From an uncultured Bacillota bacterium (GTDB lineage Bacteria > Bacillota > Clostridia > Christensenellales > QAND01), in assembly GCA_905188085.1 (NCBI GenBank), contig CAJJKN010000002.1:248001-312000 (forward strand): a stretch of 64,000 nucleotides of DNA, in the 5' to 3' direction. Made by a program: the position numbers and the translations under genes. Position 1 is the stretch's first letter; each line of letters starts with the position of its first letter. The notes beneath the pieces are model-generated. The model worked only from the letters and a program-made list of their open reading frames with translations. It was not told the origin of the DNA and ran no database searches. Shown here piece after piece: positions 24,220 to 33,878 of this stretch.

Positions 24220-25622
24220 CCATGGAAAAAGGCGGATTTTTGCTCGCAGATTTCCTCTATGCGCTGAATATACAGCGCAATATCGCGCGGGTTGGGCCGG
24301 CGAAGAATTTGGCTGCCGACAATGCGCTTGCTTACCGCGCCCACGCCCAGGGCCAACACATCCATCATTTCATCCATCATGGCCACATTGTACAGGCAGG
24401 CATCGCCGGGCTTGGCATAGCCCACGTTTTCCAAATTGCCGGCCATGTGCTTTTGCCGGTATAGATAATACGGCTGCATGCCCATTTCATAGGCGGTTTG
24501 GCGCGCCAGATCCACCATGGCGGCCACGTCCGCCGCGTTTTCGTGCAGATATTGCTCTTCAATCAGCTTGCTGCCCCGCTTGATGGAAAGCGTATGGCAG
24601 GTTAAAGAGCTGGGGGCTAGCGCTTTGATTTGCAAAAGCGTATCGGCAAAATCCGCCGGCGATTCGCCGGGCAGGCCGGCGATGATGTCCGCATTGATAT
24701 GCGAAAAGCCTAATTTTCGCGCCAGGGTATAGCAATCTACAATCTCCGCCGCGGTATGCCGGCGGCCGATGCGCTGCAAGGTGCGGTCCTGCATGGTTTG
24801 CGGGTTGATGCAAAGGCGGTTTACGCCGAATTTTCGGGCCAAGGAAAGCTTTTCTTCCGTGATGGTGTCCGGCCGCCCGGCCTCAAGGGTATATTCATAC
24901 CCCGTGCCAAAGGCGTCTTGAATGGCCTGCATTACGGTGAAAAGCTGCTCATCCGTCAGCGCTGTGGGCGTGCCGCCGCCCAAATACACGGCGCAGACCT
25001 GCTTTTGTTCGTCTTTCAAAAGCCGGCCCGTGGCGGATATTTCCTTTACCAGCGCCGATACATACGCTTCCCTCTGCCCTTTTTTGGCCACAACGGCGGG
25101 AAACGAGCAATAGCTGCACCGGGTTACGCAAAAGGGAATGCCCACATAAACGCAAACGCTGTTTTTGTCCGCCTTGGCCATCATATCATCCTGCACGCGG
25201 ATGATCTCTTCAGACAGCGCCGCCTTTTCCGGCTTTACGCCCAAAACATCGGTAAACTGCGTTTCATTATGTTCCCGCTTTAGCTGGCGCAGCATGCTCA
25301 CAGGGCGCACGCCGGTTAAGCTACCCCACGGCTGGCCGTGCCCGCAAAGGGTTTCGAGGCAGCGGTAGGTGGCCAATTTAGCCGCGCGCTTATCCAGGCG
25401 CTTTTGTATCATGGGTGGCTGGTCCTCCGCTGCGCCCTGGAGGGTGCATTGGGCGTGTTTTCCCTCTGCCTGCACCAAAACGCGGTGCATGGTATGCTCG
25501 TTTTCGCAAAACGCCGTATGCTGCACAGATACTTTGGCCTGCTCCGTTTCCGGGAAAAACATGCGCACTTCCTCTGCCAGCTCGTTTTTCATAAACTCTT
25601 TTTCCGTCTGTATTTCCAACAC
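24216..25622 (-). CDS. hemZ: HemZ, coproporphyrinogen dehydrogenase-like radical SAM protein
   Basis: A 468-residue HemN-related protein. The radical SAM cluster motif is PFCVTRCSYCSF near residue 165, followed by VYLGGGTPTAL. An N-terminal domain of about 150 residues with GSLTGVRPVSMLRQL is typical of the HemZ subgroup of Firmicutes. Oxygen-independent coproporphyrinogen III oxidase activity is proposed for HemZ, but many HemN-like proteins are heme chaperones or methyltransferases. The start is TTG at 25620-25622 behind AGGCGG; ATG at 25592 is an alternative. It is 12 bp downstream of dtd. Confidence 0.88.
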   Translation of the reverse strand: MLEIQTEKEFMKNELAEEVRMFFPETEQAKVSVQHTAFCENEHTMHRVLVQAEGKHAQCTLQGAAEDQPPMIQKRLDKRAAKLATYRCLETLCGHGQPWGSLTGVRPVSMLRQLKREHNETQFTDVLGVKPEKAALSEEIIRVQDDMMAKADKNSVCVYVGIPFCVTRCSYCSFPAVVAKKGQREAYVSALVKEISATGRLLKDEQKQVCAVYLGGGTPTALTDEQLFTVMQAIQDAFGTGYEYTLEAGRPDTITEEKLSLARKFGVNRLCINPQTMQDRTLQRIGRRHTAAEIVDCYTLARKLGFSHINADIIAGLPGESPADFADTLLQIKALAPSSLTCHTLSIKRGSKLIEEQYLHENAADVAAMVDLARQTAYEMGMQPYYLYRQKHMAGNLENVGYAKPGDACLYNVAMMDEMMDVLALGVGAVSKRIVGSQILRRPNPRDIALYIQRIEEICEQKSAFFHG

Positions 25623-25634
25623 TGTCTTTTCCGC

Positions 25635-26084
25635 CTAAAACAATTTTTTGCTGTCCAGCAAAAGGGTGGTGGGGCCATCGTTTACAAGATGCACCTGCAT
25701 ATGGGTTTGAAACCGGCCTTTTTCCACCGTGAGCCCCTCTTCTTCCAAGAGTTTGCAGACGAGATTGTACAATTCATCCGCGCGCTCCGGCGCTTCGGCG
25801 CGGGTGAACCCCGGCCGCCGGCCCTTTCTGGCGTCTCCCAAGAGGGTGAATTGCGAAACCACCAGCACGCTGCCCCCTGCCTGTTGGATGGAGCGGTTCA
25901 TCTTTTCCGCTTCGTCCTCAAAAATGCGCAGCCCTGCAATCTTTTGCGCGATATAGCGGGCGTCCGTTTCGTCGTCTCCGGTTTCCACGCCCAGCAAGAC
26001 AACCAGCCCGGCGCCGATTTTTCCTACGGTTTGTTGATCTACGGTTACATAAGCCTCGGTAACCCGCTGCAAAACGGCGCGCAT
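25635..26084 (-). CDS. dtd: D-aminoacyl-tRNA deacylase
   Basis: A 149-residue homodimeric enzyme that hydrolyses D-aminoacyl-tRNA and glycyl-tRNA(Ala). The family motifs SVLVVSQFTLLGDARKGRRP and, near the C-terminus, QVHLVNDGPTTLLLDS (Gly-cisPro-type region, here NDGPTT) are both present. It starts at ATG 26082-26084, directly after the relA stop codon, with its ribosome site inside relA. The relA-dtd pair is conserved across Firmicutes. Confidence 0.96.
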   Translation of the reverse strand: MRAVLQRVTEAYVTVDQQTVGKIGAGLVVLLGVETGDDETDARYIAQKIAGLRIFEDEAEKMNRSIQQAGGSVLVVSQFTLLGDARKGRRPGFTRAEAPERADELYNLVCKLLEEEGLTVEKGRFQTHMQVHLVNDGPTTLLLDSKKLF

Positions 26085-26085
26085 G

Positions 26086-28308
26086 TTACATCGTCCCCCT
26101 GTATGCCTGCAAGACATACGGCATTCTTTGAAACTGCTTGATGATGCGTTCCAGCTGCTCGATGTCTTGAATCATAATTTCAAATTCGGTATAAAAATCG
26201 CGGTTTTTGCCCCGGCGGCCCTGCACGCTGGTGATGGGCACGCCCATGTTGGAAAGAATCTGCGTCATCTCCGCCATCACGCCGGTTTTATCCAGGGTAA
26301 CCACGTTCAAACTGGCGCGATAGCCCTCCGGCGCTTCCTCTGCCCAGGCCACGTCGATGATGCGGTCGTCCCCCTGGTCTAAAAGAGAAGTGAGGTTTGA
26401 ACAGTCTGCCCTGTGTACGCTCACGCCGCGGCCGCGGGTGATAAAGCCGACGATCGGGTCGCCCGGCACGGGCCGGCAGCAATGCGCCATGCGCACCAGC
26501 ATATTTTCCTGGCCCTTTACAATTACGCCGTGCGAAGGCATTTTTTTGCGGCTTTCCCTAGCCTTATCAGCGGCCTGCTTGGCCTCTTCCAAAAGCCGGG
26601 CCGCACGCTCCTGCTTGTGTTTTTTCTGGCATTCTTCAATCAGCCGCTGCAAGATCTGGTTTGTGGAAACCCCACCGCAGCCCACCGCGGCGTAAAGGTC
26701 GTCGACATCATGGAAGGTATAGCGCTTATAAATGGCGTCCAGCCATTCGGGCGCAAACAGGTCTTTGTATAGATCAAAGCCCTGGCGCTTGGCCTCTTTT
26801 TCCAGCATATCCTTCCCTTTGGCGATGTTTTCCTCTTTCATCTCCCGCTTAAACCAGCCGCGGATACGGTTTTTCGCGTTGTTGGTTTTGGCAATCAGCA
26901 GCCAATCGCGACTGGGGTGGCCGTCTTTGCGGGTTTGAATCTGCACCACGTCGCCGGTGTTGAGTTCGGTATCCAGCGGCACGATGCGGCCGTTTACCTT
27001 GGCGCCCACGCAGGTATCGCCCACGCGGGAATGAATGCGGTAGGCAAAATCTATCGGCGTGGAGCCGCGCTTTAACGTGATCACTTCGCCTTTGGGCGTA
27101 AAGACAAACACTTCGTCCGTAAACATATCCAGCCGGGTTACGTCTATGGTTTCTTCGGGATCTGGTTCGTCGTCTTTTACGTTTTTCAAATCCCTAAACC
27201 AGGCGATTTTTTCATCAAAGGATTTATCCTCTTTGCCCTCTTTATATTTCCAGTGCGCCGCCACGCCGTATTCCGCCGTGCGGTGCATTTCAAATGTGCG
27301 GATCTGCACTTCAAACAAGATGCCGGCAGAGTTGATCACCGTGGTATGCAGCGATTGATACATGTTGGATTTCGGCATGGCGATAAAATCCTTAAACCGG
27401 CCGGGGATGGGCTTATACAGCGTGTGGACCATGCCCAGCGCGGCATAGCAGTCTCTCACGGTGTTTACGATGATGCGCATGGCCATCAAATCGTAAATTT
27501 CGTTTGGCTCTCTGCCCTGGTTTACCATCTTTTTATAGATGGAATACACATGCTTTTCCCGGCCTTCGATTTCGCATTCGATGCCCATCTGGCTTAGCTG
27601 GGCTTTGAAAAAATCCATCTGCGTTTGCAGAAAATCCGTCTGCCGCGGGCGCAGCTTTGCCACCTCGGCCACGATATATTCGTATTTTTCCGGCTCTAAA
27701 TATTTCAGCGCCAGATCTTCCAATTCGCTTCTGATGGCATAGATGCCCAGCCTATGCGCAATGGGGGCGTAAATATCCAGCGTTTCCTTGGCAATGCGCT
27801 GGCGCTTATCCTCCCTTAAGGCATAGAGGGTGCGCATGTTGTGCAGGCGGTCTGCCAGTTTGATGATGATCACCCGCACATCTTTTACCATGGCCATCAG
27901 CATTTTGCGCATGCTTTCCGCCTGGCGTTCCTGACGGCTGACGATGTTGATTTTATCCAGCTTTGTTACGCCGTCTACCAGTTGCGCCACAACGGGGCCG
28001 AAGCGCTCTGTAATATCCTCCCGGGAATTGTCCGTGTCCTCCACGACATCGTGCAAAAGCGCGGCGGCAATGGTTTCATAATCCATGCCGTAATCCAGCA
28101 AAATTTTGGCTACGGCGCAGGGGTGCGCGATATACGGGTCGCCGGATTTGCGAAACTGGCCGTCGTGGGCTTTGGTTGCAAAGTCAAGCACGCGATCCAC
28201 CAGCTCATATTGTTCGGCGGGCCAGGTTTGTTTCAGCTGCGCCATCCACGGCGCATATTTTTCTTTTTGTTCACGGAATTTTTCCTCTTCCAACCCTTGA
28301 CTTTGCAT
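26086..28308 (-). CDS. relA: RelA/SpoT family bifunctional (p)ppGpp synthetase/hydrolase
   Basis: A 740-residue Rel enzyme for the stringent response. Order of domains: HD hydrolase (AALLHDVVEDTDNSRE, residues about 40-200, with KLADRLHNMRTL), synthetase (RFKDFIAMPKSNMYQSLHTT near residue 320), TGS (VFVFTPKGEVITLKRGSTPI), helical/zinc-finger region (MLVRMAHCCRPVPGDPIVGF) and a C-terminal ACT domain. Both catalytic centres look intact. I use ATG 28306-28308 with AAGGAAGG eight bases before; GTG three codons earlier overlaps the recJ stop but would sit too near that site. Confidence 0.97.
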   Translation of the reverse strand: MQSQGLEEEKFREQKEKYAPWMAQLKQTWPAEQYELVDRVLDFATKAHDGQFRKSGDPYIAHPCAVAKILLDYGMDYETIAAALLHDVVEDTDNSREDITERFGPVVAQLVDGVTKLDKINIVSRQERQAESMRKMLMAMVKDVRVIIIKLADRLHNMRTLYALREDKRQRIAKETLDIYAPIAHRLGIYAIRSELEDLALKYLEPEKYEYIVAEVAKLRPRQTDFLQTQMDFFKAQLSQMGIECEIEGREKHVYSIYKKMVNQGREPNEIYDLMAMRIIVNTVRDCYAALGMVHTLYKPIPGRFKDFIAMPKSNMYQSLHTTVINSAGILFEVQIRTFEMHRTAEYGVAAHWKYKEGKEDKSFDEKIAWFRDLKNVKDDEPDPEETIDVTRLDMFTDEVFVFTPKGEVITLKRGSTPIDFAYRIHSRVGDTCVGAKVNGRIVPLDTELNTGDVVQIQTRKDGHPSRDWLLIAKTNNAKNRIRGWFKREMKEENIAKGKDMLEKEAKRQGFDLYKDLFAPEWLDAIYKRYTFHDVDDLYAAVGCGGVSTNQILQRLIEECQKKHKQERAARLLEEAKQAADKARESRKKMPSHGVIVKGQENMLVRMAHCCRPVPGDPIVGFITRGRGVSVHRADCSNLTSLLDQGDDRIIDVAWAEEAPEGYRASLNVVTLDKTGVMAEMTQILSNMGVPITSVQGRRGKNRDFYTEFEIMIQDIEQLERIIKQFQRMPYVLQAYRGTM

Positions 28309-28313
28309 TTGGT

Positions 28314-30590
28314 TCACCTTCCTTTTTGCAGCGTTTGATAAATGGCGCTTTGCGCTAAATCGCTTTTTTGCGGGCGAGGATCCACCCAGAGGGTCTGCTG
28401 CTCGATGGCAAGAAAGCCCAGCTGTTCAAACACGGCCAGCGCCGCGGCTGCCTGTTCCGGCAAAACGCCGGCGGCATGGGCCAAATTTTCGCAGCGGGCC
28501 TGAAACGCCATGGCGCCGGAGCCCATCTTTTTACACTGTAAGTATACACGAATCATCTCGTTTCGGTGCAGTGTCATTTGTGAAATTGCAGATTGTATTA
28601 CTTCTGTTTCATCCAAAACCGGCACATCGTCCTGATAGGCCATAGCGCCGATCAATAGCGAATTGAGCCGATGTTTGCCGGCGGGATATTGCCCCAGCGC
28701 CAGATCCACCAGCGGCAAAAGGCCGTCTTTTTCCAGGCGGGTCAGGATCTTTTGCGCGGTATTCGGCGTAAGGCAGGCGGCATAGCTGCCAAACGGATGG
28801 CGGGTGATGGATTTTACAAACGCCTCGTATGAAATAAATTTTGCCTGTAGCCCGGGTGCCGATTTGGCAAGGCCGTAGGCCATTTCGCACTGCATGGTGC
28901 AAAGCAGGCTTTCCGGCGATTCAAAATGCACGCTGTGCTGTTTATACAGACATTTTGCGCGTTTTACCTGGCGAAATTCATCCAGCTCCACCACGGCGGA
29001 AACGTCGATTTTCTGGTTGGGCCGCGGCATATCCTTGCCTTGGATCCTAAACGCCACCATATCCACGGTGTGCTGGTCTTTTTCCAAAACGTATTTGGCG
29101 TGTTCGCCGGTTTTGCCCAGCGGCGAAGAGGAGATGACCCGCACGTTGTTCAAAAGCACGGTGGGGGTGGGGTTGCCCATGCCAAACGGCGCCATGGCCG
29201 AAAAGCTTTCCGCCATCGGCACGGTTATCTCCTCCGGAGAGAGCGCCAGATCGCAAGTTACCTTGGGTATCCAGGTTTGGATGGGATAGTGTTGGCAGAA
29301 AAACGCATTGTATTTTTCCATAAACGCAGGCAGGTTTTCTTCCAGAAGCGAAAAGCCGCCGGCCTGGGCGTGCCCGCCGTACTTGATAAGAAGATCTTTA
29401 CAGGCATCCAGCGCGGAAAAAATATGCACGCCCGGAATGCCGCGGGCAGAGCCTGTGGCCTTGCCGTTTTCAATGCAAATCACGGCGCTGGGGCGCTGAT
29501 AGATTTCCACCAGCCGCGAAGCCACAATGCCGGCCACGCCGCTGTGCCAATTTTCATGGGCCACCACCGCCACGCGCTTTTCCGTTACGGTTTGTTCCAG
29601 CAACGTGCAGGCCTCAGCGACCATGGCCTGCTCTGTTTGCTGGCGGCGCTTGTTTTCTTCATCCAACTCCGCGGCCATAATAAGGGCTTGCTTTTTCTCC
29701 GTGCACAGAAGCAAGCGCAGTGCGCGCATGGCATCGCCCAGGCGCCCGGCCGCATTGAGTCTGGGGCCAAAGCCAAAGCCGATATGCCCGGCGCCGATCT
29801 CTTTGCCGGAAAGGCCGCATACCTTGGCCAACGCCGCAATTGCGGGCCGCGGGGATTGATTCATCTTCAAAAGCCCTTGCTTTACAATGGCGCGGTTTTC
29901 ATCCAGCAGCGGCACAATATCCGCCACGGTGGCAAGGGCCACAAGGTCTATGGCTTCCATCGCCTTTTCCCGGCCAAACAGCGCACAGCACAGCTTAAAC
30001 GCCACGCCCGCGCCGCACAGCATATGAAACGGATAATCCGGTGAAAGATGCGGGTTTAGGAGGATGGCGTCCGGCAACTGAGAAAGCGGCTCGTGATGGT
30101 CGGTGATGATTAAGGGAAGGCCCAGTTCTTTTGCAAGCGCCGCTTCGTTTAAGTTTGTGATGCCGCAGTCCACCGTGATTAAAAGATCACTGGTTTTGGC
30201 AATGCGGCGCACGGCTTCGGTGTTTAAGCCGTAGCCATCCAGCTTTCTGTCCGGGATGACAATCTCCACCTCTGCGCCTGCGCTTTGCAGCATGGGCGCC
30301 AGCACCGCGCAGCTGCACACGCCGTCGCAATCATAATCGCCATAGACGGTGATGCGCTTTTTTTCGCGGATGGCCTGTTCGATGCAATCCACCGCCTGCT
30401 CCATATGCTCCAAAAAGAAAGGATCATGAAACCGATTGCCCTGCAAAAACGCCTCTGCATCGTCCACATTGCAAATGCCGCGGTTGTATAAAATGGAAGC
30501 CGCCGGCTTTGTCAGCCCGGTGCGGCGGGCGATGCGCGCTATCTCATCGTTTTGCGCCTGGGTGTAGGTAGGAATTTCAAATTTCAGCAA
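28314..30590 (-). CDS. recJ: Single-stranded-DNA-specific exonuclease RecJ
   Basis: A 758-residue 5'-3' exonuclease of the DHH superfamily. Motifs are VYGDYDCDGVCSCAVL near residue 85, TVDCGITNLNEA, the DHH signature in LIITDHHEPLSQLPDA, and in the DHHA1 part GFGFGPRLNAAGRLGDA plus WHSGVAGIVASRLVE. The C-terminal 200 residues form the extra domain common in Firmicutes. The start is TTG at 30588-30590, seven bases after AAGGAG. A terminator separates it from secF; relA follows with a five-base gap. Confidence 0.96.
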   Translation of the reverse strand: MLKFEIPTYTQAQNDEIARIARRTGLTKPAASILYNRGICNVDDAEAFLQGNRFHDPFFLEHMEQAVDCIEQAIREKKRITVYGDYDCDGVCSCAVLAPMLQSAGAEVEIVIPDRKLDGYGLNTEAVRRIAKTSDLLITVDCGITNLNEAALAKELGLPLIITDHHEPLSQLPDAILLNPHLSPDYPFHMLCGAGVAFKLCCALFGREKAMEAIDLVALATVADIVPLLDENRAIVKQGLLKMNQSPRPAIAALAKVCGLSGKEIGAGHIGFGFGPRLNAAGRLGDAMRALRLLLCTEKKQALIMAAELDEENKRRQQTEQAMVAEACTLLEQTVTEKRVAVVAHENWHSGVAGIVASRLVEIYQRPSAVICIENGKATGSARGIPGVHIFSALDACKDLLIKYGGHAQAGGFSLLEENLPAFMEKYNAFFCQHYPIQTWIPKVTCDLALSPEEITVPMAESFSAMAPFGMGNPTPTVLLNNVRVISSSPLGKTGEHAKYVLEKDQHTVDMVAFRIQGKDMPRPNQKIDVSAVVELDEFRQVKRAKCLYKQHSVHFESPESLLCTMQCEMAYGLAKSAPGLQAKFISYEAFVKSITRHPFGSYAACLTPNTAQKILTRLEKDGLLPLVDLALGQYPAGKHRLNSLLIGAMAYQDDVPVLDETEVIQSAISQMTLHRNEMIRVYLQCKKMGSGAMAFQARCENLAHAAGVLPEQAAAALAVFEQLGFLAIEQQTLWVDPRPQKSDLAQSAIYQTLQKGR

Positions 30591-30618
30591 GGCCGTTCTC
30601 CTTTCTTTGTGGTATAGG

Positions 30619-30648
30619 AAAAGCCTTTCGCAAGACCGAAAGGCTTTT
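30619..30648 (-). terminator. Terminator between secF and recJ
   Basis: Perfect 12-bp stem AAAAGCCTTTCG / CGAAAGGCTTTT with a 6-nt loop directly after the secF stop. Confidence 0.85.
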
Positions 30649-30653
30649 ACGCA

Positions 30654-31637
30654 TTATCTGGCTTTGTTTTTCCCTTTCGCCTTTTGCGTATTTTTGTTCT
30701 TTTCATAGGCCGCCTTTTTAGCTTGCTTATCCATCTGCATGCCGGATTGCGAAGCCTTGCCGCTCTTTTGCACCATCAAATCCCAAATCGGCGCTGCCAG
30801 GAACAAGCTGGAATAGGTGCCGGCCAACAGGCCCACGATGATGGGGAATGCAAATTCCTTAATCGAGGACGGGCCCAAAATATACAGCGCCAAAATCGTG
30901 ATCAGCGTGGTCAGCGAAGTGTAGATGCTACGGGTTAAGGTTTGGTGCAAGGAGGTATCGACCAATTCATCCAGGGCAAGATCCGGCAGAGCGGCTCTGT
31001 TTTCACGCATGCGGTCAAACACGACGATGGTATTGTTGATGCTGTAACCCACAATGGTCAGCACCGCCGCGATAAACGAACTGTTGATTTCCACGCGGAA
31101 AATGCAGACAAACGCCATCATCATCAATACGTCATGCAACAAGCAAAGCAGTGCCGAAACGCCGAAATGAAATTCAAAGCGGATGGAGATATAAATCAAA
31201 ATCAACACGCCGGCAATGCCAACGGCCAACAGCGCATTTTTAATCAGCGATGAACTGGCCACGGCGCCGATGCGCTCTACATTGCTCAGTTCCGCTTCGG
31301 GATATACTTCGTGCAGCTTTGCCATGATGGCATCGCGCTGGGCAATGTCCGCGGCTTCATCCGCCTGCGGACGAATGCGCATTTGCACCTGCGTGCCTTC
31401 GCCTGTTTTATCCAGGCGGAACACGGTAAACCCGGTTTCACCGGCGTTGGAAAGGCAGGTTTGCACATCCGGGATTTCATAGGTCTGTTTTAAATCCACC
31501 GTGATGATGGAACCGCCGGTAAAGTCTATCCCAAGGTTAAACCCGCCCATAAAAATGCCGCAGACAAGGCCGATGAGCAAAACGGCGGCGGAAACAATCA
31601 TAAATTTTTTGCTGTGCTTTGTAAAAGAAAATTTCAT
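30654..31637 (-). CDS. secF: Protein translocase subunit SecF
   Basis: A 327-residue inner-membrane protein that with SecD helps the Sec translocon by proton-motive pulling. After an N-terminal membrane helix (residues 10-32) comes the motif GIDFTGGSIITVDL and the periplasmic-side domain; five more helices start near residue 135, including GYSINNTIVVFDRMRENR. The C-terminus is a lysine-rich cytoplasmic tail. I start at ATG 31635-31637, with GAGGTGA before it. It is ten bases behind secD. Confidence 0.96.
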   Translation of the reverse strand: MKFSFTKHSKKFMIVSAAVLLIGLVCGIFMGGFNLGIDFTGGSIITVDLKQTYEIPDVQTCLSNAGETGFTVFRLDKTGEGTQVQMRIRPQADEAADIAQRDAIMAKLHEVYPEAELSNVERIGAVASSSLIKNALLAVGIAGVLILIYISIRFEFHFGVSALLCLLHDVLMMMAFVCIFRVEINSSFIAAVLTIVGYSINNTIVVFDRMRENRAALPDLALDELVDTSLHQTLTRSIYTSLTTLITILALYILGPSSIKEFAFPIIVGLLAGTYSSLFLAAPIWDLMVQKSGKASQSGMQMDKQAKKAAYEKNKNTQKAKGKNKAR

Positions 31638-31647
31638 CACCGTCACC

Positions 31648-32895
31648 TCATTTCACTTTGATCATCCATTTAGGATCGTTCATGCCGATTTTTACAATCT
31701 GACGCAAAAGGAAATGGGTGATGAAAATGGCGGAAATCATCGAGCAGCCGATGCCGATGGCCAGCGTGTACGCAAAGCCCTGGATGCTGCCGGCGCCGAA
31801 GATCATCAGCACAACAGCGGCGATCAACGTGGTAACGTTGGAATCCAAAATGGCGGAAAAGGCGCGCTGAAAGCCGTTTTCCATGGCGGTATACATGGAT
31901 TTGTCGGCGCGCAGCTCTTCTTTTATGCGCTCAAAGATGATGACGTTGGCGTCCACCGCCATCCCGATGGACAGCAGCACGCCTGCAATGCCCGGCAGGG
32001 TAAGCTGCACTTTGGGCATGGTTAAAATGCAGAAGAACATGGCCACGATGTAAAACAGCAGCGCAATGCAGCTCATCAGCCCCGGCAAGCGATACACCGC
32101 AACCATGCAGATCATAATCACGGCAATGCCGATGATGCCGGCGATGATGCCTTTTTGCAGGGCATCATACCCCAGCGTGGCGCTGATCATGCGCACTTCC
32201 TGCTCTTGCAGGGTCAGCGGCAGGGCGCCGGATTCAATCTGCGTTGCCAAATCCTGTGCGCTTTCGGAGGTAAAGTTTCCTTCGATCACGCCGCTGCCGC
32301 CGGTGATGGCGGTGTTGACCGTGGGGTTTGAAATCAATTCATCATCCACATAAATGCCCAGCTGTTTGCCGATGTTGTTGGCGGTGGCCTCTCCAAAGGC
32401 CTTGGTGCCTTCGCTGTCTAAGGTAAAGGAAACCACCCATTTGCCGTTCATATTGCCGGCCTTTGCCTGGGTAATATGTTCGCCTTCCACCACAACGTTG
32501 CCGTCGGCATCTTTCCATTCCAATTTGGCAGGCGAACTTAAATATTCGCTGATGGTGGACGGGTCTTCCGCGGCGGAAGGAATTTCCACGCGGATGCCGC
32601 TGTCTCCTTGGCGGGTTACGGTAGCTTCCGTCATCCCCTTGTCCGCCAAACGCGCTTGCAAGATGCTGATGGTGCCTTCCATCTTGCTGTCAAAATCCTC
32701 TACGCCCTCGCTGCTGGCTTCATACACCGCGGAAAACCCGCCGGTTAAATCCAGGCCCAGCTTGGTTTGCTTGAGCTGCGTGGCCATCGGCAAAATCTCT
32801 TTTACGCCAAAGGACACCCCAAACAGAGAAACGTAGAGCATCACAGCCAGAATGACCAGAAAAACCGTCAATCTGACGACGCCTTGTTTTTTCAT
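31648..32895 (-). CDS. secD: Protein translocase subunit SecD
   Basis: A 415-residue SecD. First helix at about residues 5-25; the D1 motif LGLDLTGGFSAVYE near residue 45; P1 head domain including VTRQGDSGIRVEIPS; then five C-terminal helices with GMAVDANVIIFERIKEEL, the proton-path motif. Start at ATG 32893-32895 with GGGAGGTT six bases upstream; the open frame extends 36 codons further but over the promoter. Transcribed from 32941-32969 together with secF. Confidence 0.97.
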   Translation of the reverse strand: MKKQGVVRLTVFLVILAVMLYVSLFGVSFGVKEILPMATQLKQTKLGLDLTGGFSAVYEASSEGVEDFDSKMEGTISILQARLADKGMTEATVTRQGDSGIRVEIPSAAEDPSTISEYLSSPAKLEWKDADGNVVVEGEHITQAKAGNMNGKWVVSFTLDSEGTKAFGEATANNIGKQLGIYVDDELISNPTVNTAITGGSGVIEGNFTSESAQDLATQIESGALPLTLQEQEVRMISATLGYDALQKGIIAGIIGIAVIMICMVAVYRLPGLMSCIALLFYIVAMFFCILTMPKVQLTLPGIAGVLLSIGMAVDANVIIFERIKEELRADKSMYTAMENGFQRAFSAILDSNVTTLIAAVVLMIFGAGSIQGFAYTLAIGIGCSMISAIFITHFLLRQIVKIGMNDPKWMIKVK

Positions 32896-32940
32896 CGACA
32901 CAACCTCCCGGCTTGTACCATACATAAAGCTTATTATATT

Positions 32941-32969
32941 ATTATATGGATTTGCCAAACTTCCGTCAA
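32941..32969 (-). promoter_or_regulatory. Sigma-A promoter of secD-secF
   Basis: TTGACG at 32964-32969, 17-bp spacer, TATAAT at 32941-32946 on the minus strand; a second TATAAT lies 8 bases downstream. Confidence 0.8.
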
Positions 32970-33387
32970 TAATCAAACGCCGGAAAACCGGCCGATTGCG
33001 CACGCAAACGCGGCGTTTGTTTTTATTTTTCGCCTTGGCTTTTCCCGGTTTTCCTTTATGAGCAAAGCATTTTGCAAAAAAGCTGCGTTTTCACCGTTTC
33101 CCCCGCTTTTGTTTTGCGGCGAAACGGCTTTGTTTTGGATAAATAAAAACGGCCGGGCGGCCTGTTCCTTTTCCGGCAAGATGTTTTTGATAAATCTATC
33201 TTTTCCTCTGTGGTTTGCATAGGCCCCCTTGCAAATGGATAAGGACACTGCGGGCCAAATTTTTACCGCAGCTTTCCCCTGCAAAGCCCGGGGAAACCAA
33301 GAGATTGGGCTATGTGAGGTTGAATTTTCTGCATGATGCTTTTTGCCTTTGGCCCGTTCATTTTCAGCTGCTTTATCCTCCGCAAAA
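32970..33387. other. Gene-free spacer upstream of the secDF promoter
   Basis: About 420 bp between the secD promoter and the terminator of the next gene. T- and C-rich on the plus strand; I see no credible frame, RNA or repeat. Confidence 0.6.
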
Positions 33388-33424
33388 CAAAAAAGAGCAC
33401 ACCCAAAGGTTTGCTCTTTTACGG
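33388..33424 (-). terminator. Terminator after the TIGR04086 membrane protein gene
   Basis: Stem AAAAGAGCAAACC / GGTGTGCTCTTTT with one mismatch and a 4-nt loop, followed by TTTTTT on the minus strand. Confidence 0.75.
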
Positions 33425-33428
33425 ATTG

Positions 33429-33878
33429 TCAGGCTCTTTTATGCGCGGTTTGTTTCGGCTTTTTCAAAATCGTGCGAAACAGCAGCCCGCCGATGAGGCC
33501 CACCAGCGCGCCGGTCAGCGCATCGGAGAGCAGAATCTGCCAAAGGCCCAGCCCGCCATCCAGCAGAGAAAAGACAAAAAACCCGGCGGCCATATACACA
33601 ACGCCGCTGACAGCGCCAATGAGCCAGGGCGGCCCTGTTGGCTTTTTCGTGGCCAGATAGGCAGTGAGCAACACGGCCGCCAGCTTGATGCCCTCGTTTA
33701 CCGGGGCAATGACGCCGTCTGCCAGCGCCATGGATTTCAACAGAAAAGCAAACAGCAGCACCATCACAATGGTAAACACAATGCCGCCGATGCAGCCTTT
33801 GACAATCTGCGCCGCGGCGCCGGGCAGCGCGCTCCCCTTTTCGCCCGCTTTTCTTTGCTTTGTTCCCTTTTTTGCCAT
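33429..33878 (-). CDS. TIGR04086 family membrane protein
   Basis: A 149-residue protein with a basic N-terminus and four predicted transmembrane helices (about residues 30-48, 60-76, 82-105 and 112-133). The pattern and the location between tgt-yajC and secDF match the TIGR04086 family, a Firmicutes membrane protein of unknown function. Start at ATG 33876-33878 after GAGGTGA. It stands alone with its own terminator. A link to protein export is suggested only by gene order. Confidence 0.75.
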   Translation of the reverse strand: MAKKGTKQRKAGEKGSALPGAAAQIVKGCIGGIVFTIVMVLLFAFLLKSMALADGVIAPVNEGIKLAAVLLTAYLATKKPTGPPWLIGAVSGVVYMAAGFFVFSLLDGGLGLWQILLSDALTGALVGLIGGLLFRTILKKPKQTAHKRA